From contig OY757023.1 in the NCBI GenBank assembly GCA_963580285.1, positions 86,019,108 through 86,083,107 of the forward strand: a stretch of DNA of 64,000 nt, in the 5' to 3' direction. The notes beneath the pieces are model-generated. The model saw only the letters and a list, made by a program, of their open reading frames with translations. It did not search any database and was not told where the DNA came from. The translations under genes and the position numbers were made by a program. Of this stretch, positions 23,297 to 32,667 are shown one piece after another. This stretch comes from Lucinisca nassula (lineage: Eukaryota; Mollusca; Bivalvia; Lucinida; Lucinidae). The stretch's first letter is position 1. Each line of letters opens with the position of its first letter.

Positions 23297-23488
23297 TCAT
23301 TTTAAGATGCGGACGTTTGGATGGGCTGATGAACTCAGATTGATTTTTACTGATAGTTTTTGATACCCTTAATTAGTTGAAATTAAAGCTATAATAACCG
23401 CTGCCTACAGGCATTCATTTACAAAGTCATTAAACTTGTAATGATATGTACTATTCATTTTTGGATGGATTTCAAGAACAATGATCTT

Positions 23489-25354
23489 GAAGGTCATGGT
23501 CTTCTATTTACATTTCCATAAGCTTACATTTAGTATTTGACCCTGTGCCTGATAAATCTTTTTTACCCACAAAAATGATAAACAAACTGCCAACTACAAA
23601 ATTATACAAGAAAACAAGGGTGTCATGTGGCAATTGCTAGCATTCTTACTGCCTAAGGGAGGTAACCCTGCCTCAAAGTGAAAATTCAGTCTTGGAAATT
23701 CAGAGATACCACATGTACAATTATTATCACAACAGAAAATTCAGGAGACAGATCACTTCGTTTCCTTATGCGTTTAATGCATATATAATACCCTGCAAGA
23801 AAAAAATAACAGCTAAGTATTTCTCATCAGTTTCATAATTATATCCAATCAAATGTGACTATTGTCTGTTACATGGCTAAAAGCAGGGTCCACAACCTCC
23901 TTTTCCATACTCATAACCTTAAACCAAACCTTATTTTCCTTATAATCCATCAAAAGAATTGCCAAATAGAAATATAGATCATATCTTATAATGCAGTCAT
24001 GCATAATAAATGTTCAGTGACAAAGAATCTTTCAAGTTTGCAAAAAAAGTTATCGCCTTCAGATTTGACGATGAAAGCCGAACAAACCATATTTTGTGAA
24101 AAAGCGCAAAGTTTATCTATTTCTGGACTGGAACCCAGAAACCGGCTTGCATCAATGGTTCTTCTCATGTGTCTTTGGAACACTTCAGTCCTAAAATGCA
24201 CTAAATTATGCCTAAATAGCAACCCTATGTAGAAGTTATGGCTGTTCCTACTCATATACCCCCTACTTTAAGTAACAAAAAAAGCATTTTGATGATATTT
24301 TGAAGACAAAACATTGATGAAAATGATCATAAATGCCTTAATGCCATAAGAAACAGCTGAACATATCTGTTCAGATCCAGTAAAATGAATCTACCCAATT
24401 AGAACTTATAACGGATGAGAAAACTTGTCGCGATATTGCAGCGGGCTGTTCGGAGTGATAATTTTGAAATTTTGCTTTGGACCAAGCCCGATGCCATATA
24501 TTCCAGATGGAGTAGATTCTTTTTCTTATGTTTATGTTCATACGCCTACTGCAAGACTCCTTTCCAAACAGACCATTGCCAACACTGATTTATATGGCTT
24601 TAGAGCTAAGCAACCCCCTACCCATCACCCCCACTCCCATTTACATGGATCTGAAGTACAAAATTGATCAAATGGCCCAGTTAGACCTAAATTAGCACTA
24701 AATGTACAAATTTTACAGTTTTTGTAGCAAAATACATGTCAGGAAGATTCAATTTATGACACAGAATTAGATAGAACCTACAAGTTTGTAAAAATATAAT
24801 GTAATGACTGAAAACAGGAAAGAGGTGCTGATTTTTCTACTTTCGGTTTAGGTCATGGGCTTCTATTTACATTTTCATAAGCTTCCATGTTAATATTTGA
24901 CCCTGTACCTGATAAATCTGCATTTCAAATTGCTTTTCTTACCTGCAAAAATGGTAAACAAACTGCCAACTACAAAATTATACAAAAACAAACAAAAACA
25001 ACAACAACAACAACAAAAAAAAAAAAAAAATAAAAAAAAAATAAGGGTGTCATGTGGCAATTGCAAGCATTCTAACTGCCTAAGGGAGGTAACCCTGCCT
25101 CAAAGCGAAAATTCAGTCTTGGAATTTCAGAGATACCACATGTACAATTAATATCACAACAGAAAATTCAGGAGACAGATCACTTTGTTTCCTTTATGTG
25201 TTTAATGCACATATAATACCCTGCAAGAAAAAAATAACAGCTAAGTATTTCTCATCAGTTTCATAATTATATCCAATCAAATGTGACTATTGTCACATAC
25301 ATGGCTAAAAACTGGGTCCACAACCTCCTTTTCCAGGCTCATAACCTTAAACCG
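23489..25354. mobile_element. Direct-repeat-flanked element, locus 1
   Basis: Two direct repeats (23489-23930 and 24849-25354, both starting AGGTCATGG and ending near ATAACCTTAAACC) flank a core of about 918 bp (23931-24848). The core is homologous in inverse orientation to the core at 50824-51728, which is flanked by a different pair of direct repeats. The second repeat has gained an A-rich stretch near 24985-25045. The layout is like a small LTR element without genes, but the TG...CA ends and a primer-binding site are not evident. Confidence 0.6.
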
Positions 25355-25442
25355 CCGTCTCTCTCCAATATGATAGACAACCAGGACAGGCAAATGTGAT
25401 AGCAAATGTGGTTCACTTATTCACCAGCTCTCTTACTCTTCG

Positions 25443-25758
25443 ACCGGCCCCGATAGCTCAGTTGGTAGAGTGTCCGCTCCGGGGAACGGGAGGTCACGGG
25501 TTCGATCCCGGGCCGCGACATACCAAAGCCGTAAAATGGTACTAGCTTCTCCTCGCTTGGCACTCAGATTTACGGTGGAGAACTAGGACTGGTCGACCCA
25601 GTGTCAGGATAATGTGACTGGGTGTGGTATCATGTAATGTGTCTGGGACATGATACTTCAGTGAGGCAGCACTATAAAAGTGAGCATTGAGCTCCCTGTC
25701 GCAACCAGACACCGTCGTGATATGACTGAAAAATTGTTGAAAACGACGTTAAACCCGA

Positions 25759-25822
<64 letters not shown>
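25443..25822 (+). mobile_element. SINE-4, tRNA-headed, with CA-repeat tail
   Basis: The head has ATAGCTCAGTTGGTAGAG (A box) and GGGTTCGATCCC (B box). The central part contains a segment ending TGAAAAATTGTTGAAAACG, then ACGTTAAACCCGAAT and a long AC dinucleotide run (25763-25822). The design is that of the conserved-centre SINE superfamilies widespread in molluscs; I do not assign it to a named one. Confidence 0.8.
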
Positions 25823-25826
<4 letters not shown>

Positions 25827-25896
25827 ATCTTAATCTACACTGTTTGCAAATATATGGGTTGTCGTGAACAGCAGGATAAGGGTTAAACGGACTACA

Positions 25897-26110
25897 GCAT
25901 CACAAAAACACGCCCATAAAATTTTGACCCCCTTGAACCCCACTTTTAATTACTAATACTGGGGTTCACAGGAGGTAAGCCTAATTTTTCTTATTTCTGA
26001 AAAATAGCACAATTTTTCATCTTAAAATTTTCGTGTTTTTTTGTGGGGGAGTGGGGGGGGGGGGGGGCGGTAAAGTTTACAATGCATTTGTATAGGCGTG
26101 TTGTCGTAAT
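25897..26110 (+). mobile_element. MITE-E without the hairpin core
   Basis: Ends match MITE-E (AAAACACGCCCATAAAATTT; GTATAGGCGTGTTGTCGTAA), but TTATTTCTGAAAAATAGCAC replaces the hairpin. A G homopolymer lies near 26057. Confidence 0.75.
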
Positions 26111-26164
26111 GAGCACCAACTGAAACAAACTTTCATGGATGCCTTTTTCCAGATTTCACTGGGC

Positions 26165-26400
26165 GATTAACCGTTTTTGTACCACATGGAATCTTCCTCC
26201 TTATATATAGCAGGAGTTCATTTCAAAATTTAGGGGTGTCACGTTGTGTTTTCTTCAAAATTAATTAGGAAAATGGCTGAACTTTTAGCAAACAGTGGAG
26301 GCCCTGATCAGACGCCGCATTCTGCGGCGTCTGATCCGGGCCTGCACTGTTTGCCAAGGTACCCCTTTAGGGGTTTCTGGTACTCAATTGGTTGAAACAG
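26165..26400 (-). mobile_element. MITE-F (duplication unit 1)
   Basis: The GATCAGACGCCGC / GCGGCGTCTGATC palindrome with AATTTAGGGGTGTCA and CCCCTTTAGGGGTTTCTGG outer landmarks. Confidence 0.8.
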
Positions 26401-26621
26401 AAACAGAACAAACAAGAAATATCTTTAAAAAAGATATGCGGCGTAGATTTAATTGAAAGGTTGTTTTGAAATATGCAATATCAGCAGCTACGACAGTGAT
26501 TTAGCAACTATTGATTGTTTGAGGTTAAACAGCACTTCAACCCTTCCGGGCCATTTTGTGTCATCCCCCACAGAAATGGAGAAAAAAGGGGGAATAATAA
26601 AAGGGATATGAAAGTAAGGGC

Positions 26622-26920
26622 GGCCCCCGCCCATAGGGACTGGAAGAAATTTATGGGCTGTATGATGCTTCCACGCAGAGCTGAATCCGGCCCGCACACT
26701 AGTACTGGTAAACCGCTTAGAGGATCTAAGCCTGTCCAGGAACCGCGGTGCGAGGCGGACCGTCCATGTTAATAAACCATATTGGTTTCATTGGGCGACA
26801 GGGCTTGAGATGTCATTTCATCTCAATGTCGGGTAAAAGTCCCACAAAATTGGAAGCAATGTCTCCAAAAAGACCTTTACAGTGTTGACGGGGACGTTAA
26901 ACCTCAATTCAAACAAACAA
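26622..26920 (+). mobile_element. SINE-1 copy (duplication unit 1)
   Basis: From GGCCCCCGCCCATAGGGAC to the TCAAACAAACAAAC tail. Confidence 0.88.
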
Positions 26921-26984
26921 ACTCATCTTAATCTACACTGTTTGCAAAGATAGGGGCTGTCGTGAACAGCAGGATATGGGTTAA

Positions 26985-27190
26985 ACGGAGAACAGCATCA
27001 CGAAAAGACACCCATAAAATTTTGACCCCCTTGAACCCACTTGTAATTACTAAAACTGGGGTTTACAGGGGGTAAACCTTAATTTTCTTATTTCTGAAAA
27101 ATAGCATAATTTTTCATCTTAAAATTTTCTTCTTTTTTTTCGGCGGTAAAGTTTACAATGCATTTGTACTGGCGTGTTTTCGTGATGAAC
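26985..27190 (+). mobile_element. MITE-E without the hairpin core (unit 2)
   Basis: As at 25897-26110. Confidence 0.72.
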
Positions 27191-27196
27191 ACCAAC

Positions 27197-27425
27197 ATCG
27201 GTATTTGTACCACATGGAATCTTCCTCCTTATATATAGCAGGAGTTCATTTCAAAATTTAGGGGTGTCAGGTTGTGTTTTCTTCAAAATTAATTAGGAAA
27301 ATGACTGAACTTTTAGCAAACAGTGGAGGCCCTGATCAGACGCCGCATTCTGCGGCGTCTGATCTGGGCCTGCATTGTTTGCCAAGGTACCCCTTTAGGG
27401 GTTTCTGGTACTCAATGGGTTAAAA
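27197..27425 (-). mobile_element. MITE-F (duplication unit 2)
   Basis: As at 26165-26400. Confidence 0.8.
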
Positions 27426-27648
27426 TAGAAACAGGTCAAACAAGAAATATCTTTAAAAAAGATATGCGGCGTAGATTTAATTGAAAGGTTGTTTTGAAAT
27501 ATGCAATATCAGCAGCTACGACAGTGATTTAGCAACTATTGATTGTTTTGGGTTTAACGACACTTCAACCCTTCCGGGCCATTTTGTGTCATCCCCCACA
27601 GAAATGGAGAAAAGAGGGAGAATAATAAAAGGGATATGAAAGTAAGGG

Positions 27649-27946
27649 CGGCCCCCGCCCATAGGGACTTGAAGAAATTTATGGGCTGCATGATGCTTCC
27701 ACGCAGAGCTGAATCCGGCCCGCACACTAGTACTGGTAAACCGCTTAGAGGATCTAAGCCTGTCCAGGAACCGCGGTGCGAGGCGGACCGTCCATGCTAA
27801 TAAACCCCATTGGTTTATTGGGCGAAGGGCTTGAGATGTCATTTCATCTCAATGTCGGATAAAAGTCCCACAAAATTGGAAGCAAAGTCTCCAAAATGAC
27901 CTTTACAGTGTTGACGGGGACGTTGAACCTCAAATCAACCAAACAA
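27649..27946 (+). mobile_element. SINE-1 copy (duplication unit 2)
   Basis: As at 26622-26920. Confidence 0.88.
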
Positions 27947-27949
27947 AAC

Positions 27950-28640
27950 AAAATGAAAGTAAGGGACAGAGGAGAAAGAGGAAAATTAAAGGAAGTGTAG
28001 AAACAGAAGAAATAACAACAGTCCCCCTCTACCCTTACCTGCTTTAAGGACAGCAGGTCTTGCCCAACTCCAACTGTCAGCCAGTATCAGTTGGACGCCC
28101 CACTGATGCAAAATACACGTCACCTTTGCCTCACGGAACCACCCCATTTTAAGGGCATATACTGTATATTTATGAAGCAAAACATCTGTCAATTTGTTAA
28201 CAATTTAGTATAACGCTGTGAAAAAATGTTCTGGAAAAAGGGGTAATCCTTAGAAGCAAGGACCACAGCACAGAACTGAAAACCATAGAGTGTGGAAGAT
28301 TTTTTGTCTGGGGTCTGGGCCAGACTAGCTAGTTTCGGCCAATTAGTCATCATCAGTGACCCTCAAATATTTTCAAAATTCCGCAGTGAAAAAAAATCAG
28401 TTATCCCAAAGGACTAGAAAATAATGAAGGCCAGGGAGACTTTTTACGGCAGCCACCAATTGATACGAAACGTTACCATTGTTTCACAGAATTGTTACAC
28501 CAAATTTGCAGTGCTAAACCAAAATTTGAGTAAGCTATACAAGTTATCAGTGTAGTGTTACTTAAAGTAACACTTTATGCCAAAATTGTGTATGGATCTA
28601 ATTTATACGAGTTTTAGTATTTACTTAACTTTGCCTTTGC
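27950..28640. other. Unassigned sequence left of the mini-Polinton
   Basis: No coding signal, RNA gene or repeat from elsewhere in the window was recognised. Confidence 0.4.
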
Positions 28641-28649
28641 GTCTAATTA

Positions 28650-28684
28650 ACACTATAAGAATCTGATATGGGGTTCTGTTGTAG
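28650..28684 (+). mobile_element. Left piece of a palindromic MITE split by the mini-Polinton
   Basis: AGAATCTGATATGGGGTTCT and the bases up to the target site are the outer part of a palindromic MITE. Its remainder, including the whole opposite arm, is at 34355-34475. Confidence 0.75.
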
Positions 28685-28690
28685 ATGAGC
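28685..28690 (+). repeat. Target-site duplication ATGAGC, left
   Basis: Identical to 34349-34354. A 6 bp duplication is the size characteristic of Polinton/Maverick integration. Confidence 0.92.
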
Positions 28691-29200
28691 AGTAGTATGG
28701 GGTGCCACTATGGGGACCAGATTATGGGGACCAGATTATAGGGACTGGTCCCTATAATTTTGTTGGTCCCCATAATCTGGTCCCCATAGTGGCACCGCTT
28801 GAGGTAAGCTTGACTAGGCTAGATTGGGCTTTGGGTGGTCGGTAGTGTGTTTGCTAGATACCTTCCGAGATGGACTGAGTGTTTTTGTGTTGATTACCTT
28901 GGTCCCTATAAATCTTCAGTTTCTGAAATTTATAGGGACCAAGTTTGAATTAACTTAGCCTGAAAATAACTTAGTTTTTTTTTGGTGATCTTTCAAGTAG
29001 ATCCATGTGTTTGTGTTGATTGCCTTGGTCCCTATAAATCTTCAGTTTTTGAAATTTATAGGGACCAAGCCTAAAATGACTTGGTCCCTATAAATTTGAT
29101 GTTTGATGAAATTATAGGGACCAAGCTTGAAAATGACTTAGTCTTTTGTTGGAAATCTTTCAAGAGGTCCAGGGATACTACAAGATGACATTATATTGGT
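28691..29200 (+). repeat. Mini-Polinton left terminal inverted repeat
   Basis: Matches the reverse complement of 33785-34348 with few mismatches. A perfect subterminal hairpin lies at 28700-28797 (GGTGCCACTATGGGG ... CCCCATAGTGGCACC). Further in are several short inverted pairs of GGTCCCTATAA and TTATAGGGACC. Confidence 0.93.
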
Positions 29201-29223
29201 CTTTTGGAAATAACTTGAAATTG

Positions 29224-29230
29224 AAAAAAA
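29224..29230 (-). terminator. Candidate pol III terminator
   Basis: Seven consecutive T on the minus strand, about 5 bases beyond the 3' end of the tRNA-like gene. Confidence 0.55.
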
Positions 29231-29234
29231 TGTT

Positions 29235-29307
29235 TGGCACGAATAGGGCTCGAACCTAATACCTCCTGCTTATCAGACAGGTGCTCTACCAACTGAGCTA
29301 AAGTGCC
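29235..29307 (-). tRNA. tRNA-Ile(GAT)-like gene inside the mini-Polinton
   Basis: The minus strand folds as a cloverleaf of 73 bases: acceptor GGCAC paired with GTGCC, D arm GCTC/GAGC, anticodon arm CCTGT/GCAGG with loop CTGATAA (anticodon GAT, isoleucine) and T loop TTCGAGC. The internal promoter looks intact: A box TAGCTCAGTTGG and B box GGTTCGAGCCC. Two acceptor pairs and one T-stem pair are mismatched, so it may be a decaying gene. A T run follows for termination. It lies 35 bp inside the left terminal repeat and is transcribed outwards. Confidence 0.7.
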
Positions 29308-29339
29308 AAGATATATTTTGTATGTAATATAATGGTCTC

Positions 29340-30172
29340 TTCACTTCCACATCTCCACATCACAAATGTATAATATCCACATCTCCACATTGAAATTGTG
29401 GAACCTTCACATTGAAATTGTGGAATCTCCACATTGGAATTGTGGAGGTAATGTGGAGCAAATGTGGATGTAATGTGGAGAATGTGGATCCACAATGTGG
29501 AGATTCCACATGTCCACATCTACACATTCGGCAATTTTGCAACCAGGCCTTTCTGGCTTCTAAGACTCAGCTTAAAACGCTAAATGTGGAGCAATGTGGA
29601 GAATGTGGATCCACAATGTGGAGATTCCACATGTCAACATCTACACATTGAAATTGTGTAACCTCCACATTGAAATTGTGGAACATCCACATCTACACAT
29701 TGAAATTGTGGAGGTAATGTGGAGCAAATGTGGATGTAATGTGGATCCACAATGTGGAGATTCCACATGTCCACATCTACACATTCGGCAATTTTGCAAC
29801 CAGGCCTTTCTGGCTTCTAAGACTCAGCTTAAAATGCTCAATGTGGATGTGATGTGGAGAATGTGGATCCACAATGTGGACATTCCACACGTCCACATCT
29901 ACACATTGAAATTGAGTAACCTCCACATTTAAATTGTGGAACCTCCACATCTCCACATTGAAATTGTGGAGGTAATGTGGAGCAAATGTGGATGTAATGT
30001 GGAGAATGTGGATCCACAATGTGGAGATTCCACATGTCCACATCTACACATTCGGCAATTTTGCAACCAGGCCTTTCTGGCTTCTAAGACTCAGCTTAAA
30101 ATGCTCAATGTGGATGTGATGTGGAGAATGTGGATCCACAATGTGGAGATTCCACATCTACACATTGAACAA
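29340..30172. repeat. Three 260 bp units rich in TCCACA/TGTGGA palindromes
   Basis: Units share CACATTCGGCAATTTTGC (about 29524, 29782 and 30048), ACCAGGCCTTTCTGGCTTCT and GTGGATCCACAATGTGGAG. The last two contain perfect palindromes, and CCACATTGAAATTGTGG forms another hairpin many times over. Open frames on both strands here are by-products of the palindromes. Confidence 0.9.
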
Positions 30173-30185
30173 TTTGACTCTTATT

Positions 30186-31240
30186 ACCTGACCGGAGGCA
30201 GGTATATAACTTAAGATAACTTTGGTAAGATCAAGCTGTTTATGGAAAAACAAAACAAAACGATAATTAGATGCCACCTCTGATGGCAAACAACCTCCCT
30301 AGTGTGCTTGTGAATTGCATTAATGGGTTTCCCTGCAACTTGGGACTCGTGGCGATTTGAGATTATCTCGAATACACTTTAGAACCACCTGAATGTCTCT
30401 ATGGACCAGAGTGATTCCCAGAGCGGAGGCTTTCCAATGTCCGTGGATCCCCTTAAAGTAGCCTGAGCGCAGCTACCTTCTACTCTGTTTAAGCATATAT
30501 TCGATAATCTCGCATCTTTAATGCAATAATCACAAACCATGCACCAGTAAGCTAGAGCACTAGCCTGTTTGTAACAAGAAATCACTTTGTATATATAGTC
30601 TACCCTAAACCACTTTGATATGAAAATGGTTTTGTTGATTGTCCAAATGAAAATCTTTGTTTTAAATTTAAGAAAAGAAAGACTATGTTCTATGAGTGAT
30701 GTATAAATTTATAAGCTTGTATTATATTTATTTCGAAAAAAAAAATATTTGATCCCATTTGAGCTACAAATAGCAAAATGATAATGATTTTTATCATTTT
30801 TATCTGTTACTATTTTGAGAATTCCTATTGGGAAAACCCCAATAAGACAAAATGCTCAGAGTGGATATTTATAAAGGCGTTTTAAATGCTAAATCATATT
30901 CTTAAGGAATCTCCAGATTTAACTTTGATTATTTACTTTATCATTTTCTTATTACTATCGCCATAACTAACAAACTATGAATATATATTGAAGGTACCGC
31001 ATTCCCGTTAAATGTCAGGCCATTGGATTTTCCGAAAATCGATCAATAGCGATTTTTGTCCATTGAATTTGAAAGTAGCCAATTCCCGGAAAAAGATTGG
31101 TTTTCCGATAATTATAAATAGTAAGAAAAAGGAAAACTAACTTTTTATGACGATATTGAATAATAATTGTAACTTTAAATTTGTGTTGCTTAAGAAATGA
31201 CTGAAATGCACAACTAAAACACTGTCATTCTGTAGAAAAG
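30186..31240. other. Non-coding interior of the mini-Polinton
   Basis: AT-rich, with no ORF of note and no repeat shared with the rest of the window. I see no trace of polymerase or integrase motifs. Confidence 0.5.
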
Positions 31241-31244
31241 AAAG

Positions 31245-31253
31245 TATATAAAT
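31245..31253 (+). promoter_or_regulatory. TATA box of the capsid-like ORF
   Basis: TATATAAAT, 56 bp upstream of the ATG at 31310. Confidence 0.6.
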
Positions 31254-31309
31254 ATTCAGCGGGGCATTGTTAAACATTGTGGGCCCTGATCAGACGCCAC
31301 ACCTGAATA

Positions 31310-32161
31310 ATGAACGACTTCTACCTTACACTGCTAAGTGACAGTTCCTTGGACATTTTTCCAACAAACAAACAAAACAGTTTTACGGTGAGACTAGATC
31401 ATCCCATTAATATCAATGAAGAAAACTGGGAAGTTGCATTAGTAGAAATTATGACTTCAGCACAAGTGCTGAACATCAGTGAAGAAAATAACTTTTTCTA
31501 TATGGTTTTTCTTAATCCAAGCTATATAAGAAGACACGGTTTCGAAAATGTCACTGAAATGTGTAGAAATACTAATGCATGTGACAAATTTAAACTGATC
31601 ATCCCACCTGGCAATTATGTTTCTCCAAGTCATTTGGCACAAGAAATGCAATCTTCTATCAATGCGTTTAAGAACGGATTATTAGAACATGTAAATGTTG
31701 GCATTGGAGTTGTGTTTGATGAAAATTCTAAACGCATGAAAATAATTTGTCAAGATGAAAGACAAACTAGGTTACAATTTTCCAAAGAGTTTGGAAAGTT
31801 ATTGGGGCTCAATCCTTCTCTATTCGGAAAACCTATTGGGAATGAAAAAGATTCATTTATTTTTAATGCAGACCTGAATGCTCCACATGATACGTTTTTC
31901 ATATATTCAGATATTGCAGATTTTACAATTGTTGGTGATGTGAAGGCACCGATTTTGAGCATTGTTCCATTTAATCATACCAAGTATTCTACTTATTTTC
32001 ATACAGAACTAAAAAATTTGCACTATGTGCCAGTAGCCAAATCTTTCATTGACCAAGTTCATATCAGCATAAAAACAGCCATTGGTAAAAGTGTACCTTT
32101 TATGACTGGAAAATCTTTGGTTAAATTACACCTTAGACACAAACAGTTTTTTTCAACATGA
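31310..32161 (+). CDS. Polinton-type penton/minor-capsid-like protein (283 aa)
   Basis: An intact ORF from ATG to TGA with a coding-like composition unlike the surrounding repeats. The N-terminal pattern FYLTLLSDSSLDIFP, a following F-V-L-hydrophobic strand and EVALVEI (residues about 44-50) are what I recognise in proteins encoded by invertebrate Polintons and adintovirus-like elements, where the family is thought to be the penton or minor capsid subunit. The rest alternates short hydrophobic strands and polar loops without membrane segments, consistent with a beta-rich fold. The penton role is inferred from family resemblance and not proved by a motif. A TATA box lies upstream, and the next ORF starts 61 bp after the stop. 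It is the only morphogenesis-type gene left in the element. Confidence 0.72.
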   Translation: MNDFYLTLLSDSSLDIFPTNKQNSFTVRLDHPININEENWEVALVEIMTSAQVLNISEENNFFYMVFLNPSYIRRHGFENVTEMCRNTNACDKFKLIIPPGNYVSPSHLAQEMQSSINAFKNGLLEHVNVGIGVVFDENSKRMKIICQDERQTRLQFSKEFGKLLGLNPSLFGKPIGNEKDSFIFNADLNAPHDTFFIYSDIADFTIVGDVKAPILSIVPFNHTKYSTYFHTELKNLHYVPVAKSFIDQVHISIKTAIGKSVPFMTGKSLVKLHLRHKQFFST

Positions 32162-32168
32162 TATAAAT
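32162..32168 (+). promoter_or_regulatory. TATA box of the basic ORF
   Basis: TATAAAT directly after the preceding stop codon and 54 bp before the ATG at 32223. Confidence 0.5.
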
Positions 32169-32222
32169 ACTCTGCATTAATACTAACTTTGTCAGTTTAT
32201 CAGACTCCTGAAAGGAAATAAG

Positions 32223-32609
32223 ATGGTTAGTTCAGAGAAACAGACAAAAACATCCTGCAAAAAGATGGTCAAATGCAAAAAGTTACCAGTGACACAAAAC
32301 CCTAGTAAATACGAAACAAGTTATGGACAGATGCGGTACTTGATGAAAAGACTTAACACAGTTCTCAGCAATAAGCTCAGGGAAGGACGGCCCTCCAGAT
32401 TCTGCAAAATATGTAACGCAGAAATCCAACAACTTGCGAAAACAAGACATCCGAAAAGACGTCTGGCAGAACCAAGAAGAAAAATGAAACAACACTGGCC
32501 TGATACTCCCAGGACACCTACGTCTTTACCACTAAAGAATATCAAGCGTAAAAGAAAAAGTGAAGACAAACAGTCACAGACAGTTGCAGAAAATTGTGCA
32601 GAAAGTTAG
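32223..32609 (+). CDS. Small basic protein of unknown function (128 aa)
   Basis: An intact ATG-to-stop ORF very rich in lysine and arginine, with basic clusters such as KNIKRKRKSED near the C-terminus and RHPKRR near the middle. CKICNAEIQQLAKTRH gives a C-x2-C...H pattern that could be part of a zinc-binding site but lacks a clear fourth ligand. Composition suggests nucleic-acid binding or nuclear localisation, possibly a core or packaging-type protein. I do not recognise the family. It is flanked closely by the capsid-like and zinc-finger ORFs on the same strand, which argues that it belongs to the element. Confidence 0.6.
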   Translation: MVSSEKQTKTSCKKMVKCKKLPVTQNPSKYETSYGQMRYLMKRLNTVLSNKLREGRPSRFCKICNAEIQQLAKTRHPKRRLAEPRRKMKQHWPDTPRTPTSLPLKNIKRKRKSEDKQSQTVAENCAES

Positions 32610-32626
32610 AAAATTTTGTGGAAGAG

Positions 32627-32635
32627 TATAAAAGG
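32627..32635 (+). promoter_or_regulatory. TATA box of the zinc-finger ORF
   Basis: TATAAAAGG, 18 bp after the stop of the basic ORF and 41 bp before the first codon of the open frame. Confidence 0.6.
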
Positions 32636-32667
32636 AGTGACAAGACTGAAAAAAATCAGTTCATTAT

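Larger units (their letters stand above)
25822..27946 (+). repeat. 1.1 kb tandem duplication
   Basis: Unit 1 (about 25822-26922) and unit 2 (about 26923-27946) share the order CATCTTAATCTACACTG, a hairpin-less MITE-E, an inverted MITE-F and a SINE-1. Identity is high, and unit 2 lacks a few tens of bases near the MITE-E right end. Confidence 0.85.

Noticed and set aside
23986..24255. Possible small conserved protein with a relative at 51423-51648
   Set aside because: The similarity extends over the whole non-coding core of a repeat element; frames are short and not preserved between the two copies.
25443..25520. Functional tRNA gene
   Set aside because: It continues into a SINE body with the shared CGTTAAAC end and CA tail, and its anticodon arm is poor.
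29298..30214. ORFs of up to 112 residues inside the mini-Polinton
   Set aside because: They follow the TCCACA/TGTGGA palindromic repeats on both strands and carry no family signature.
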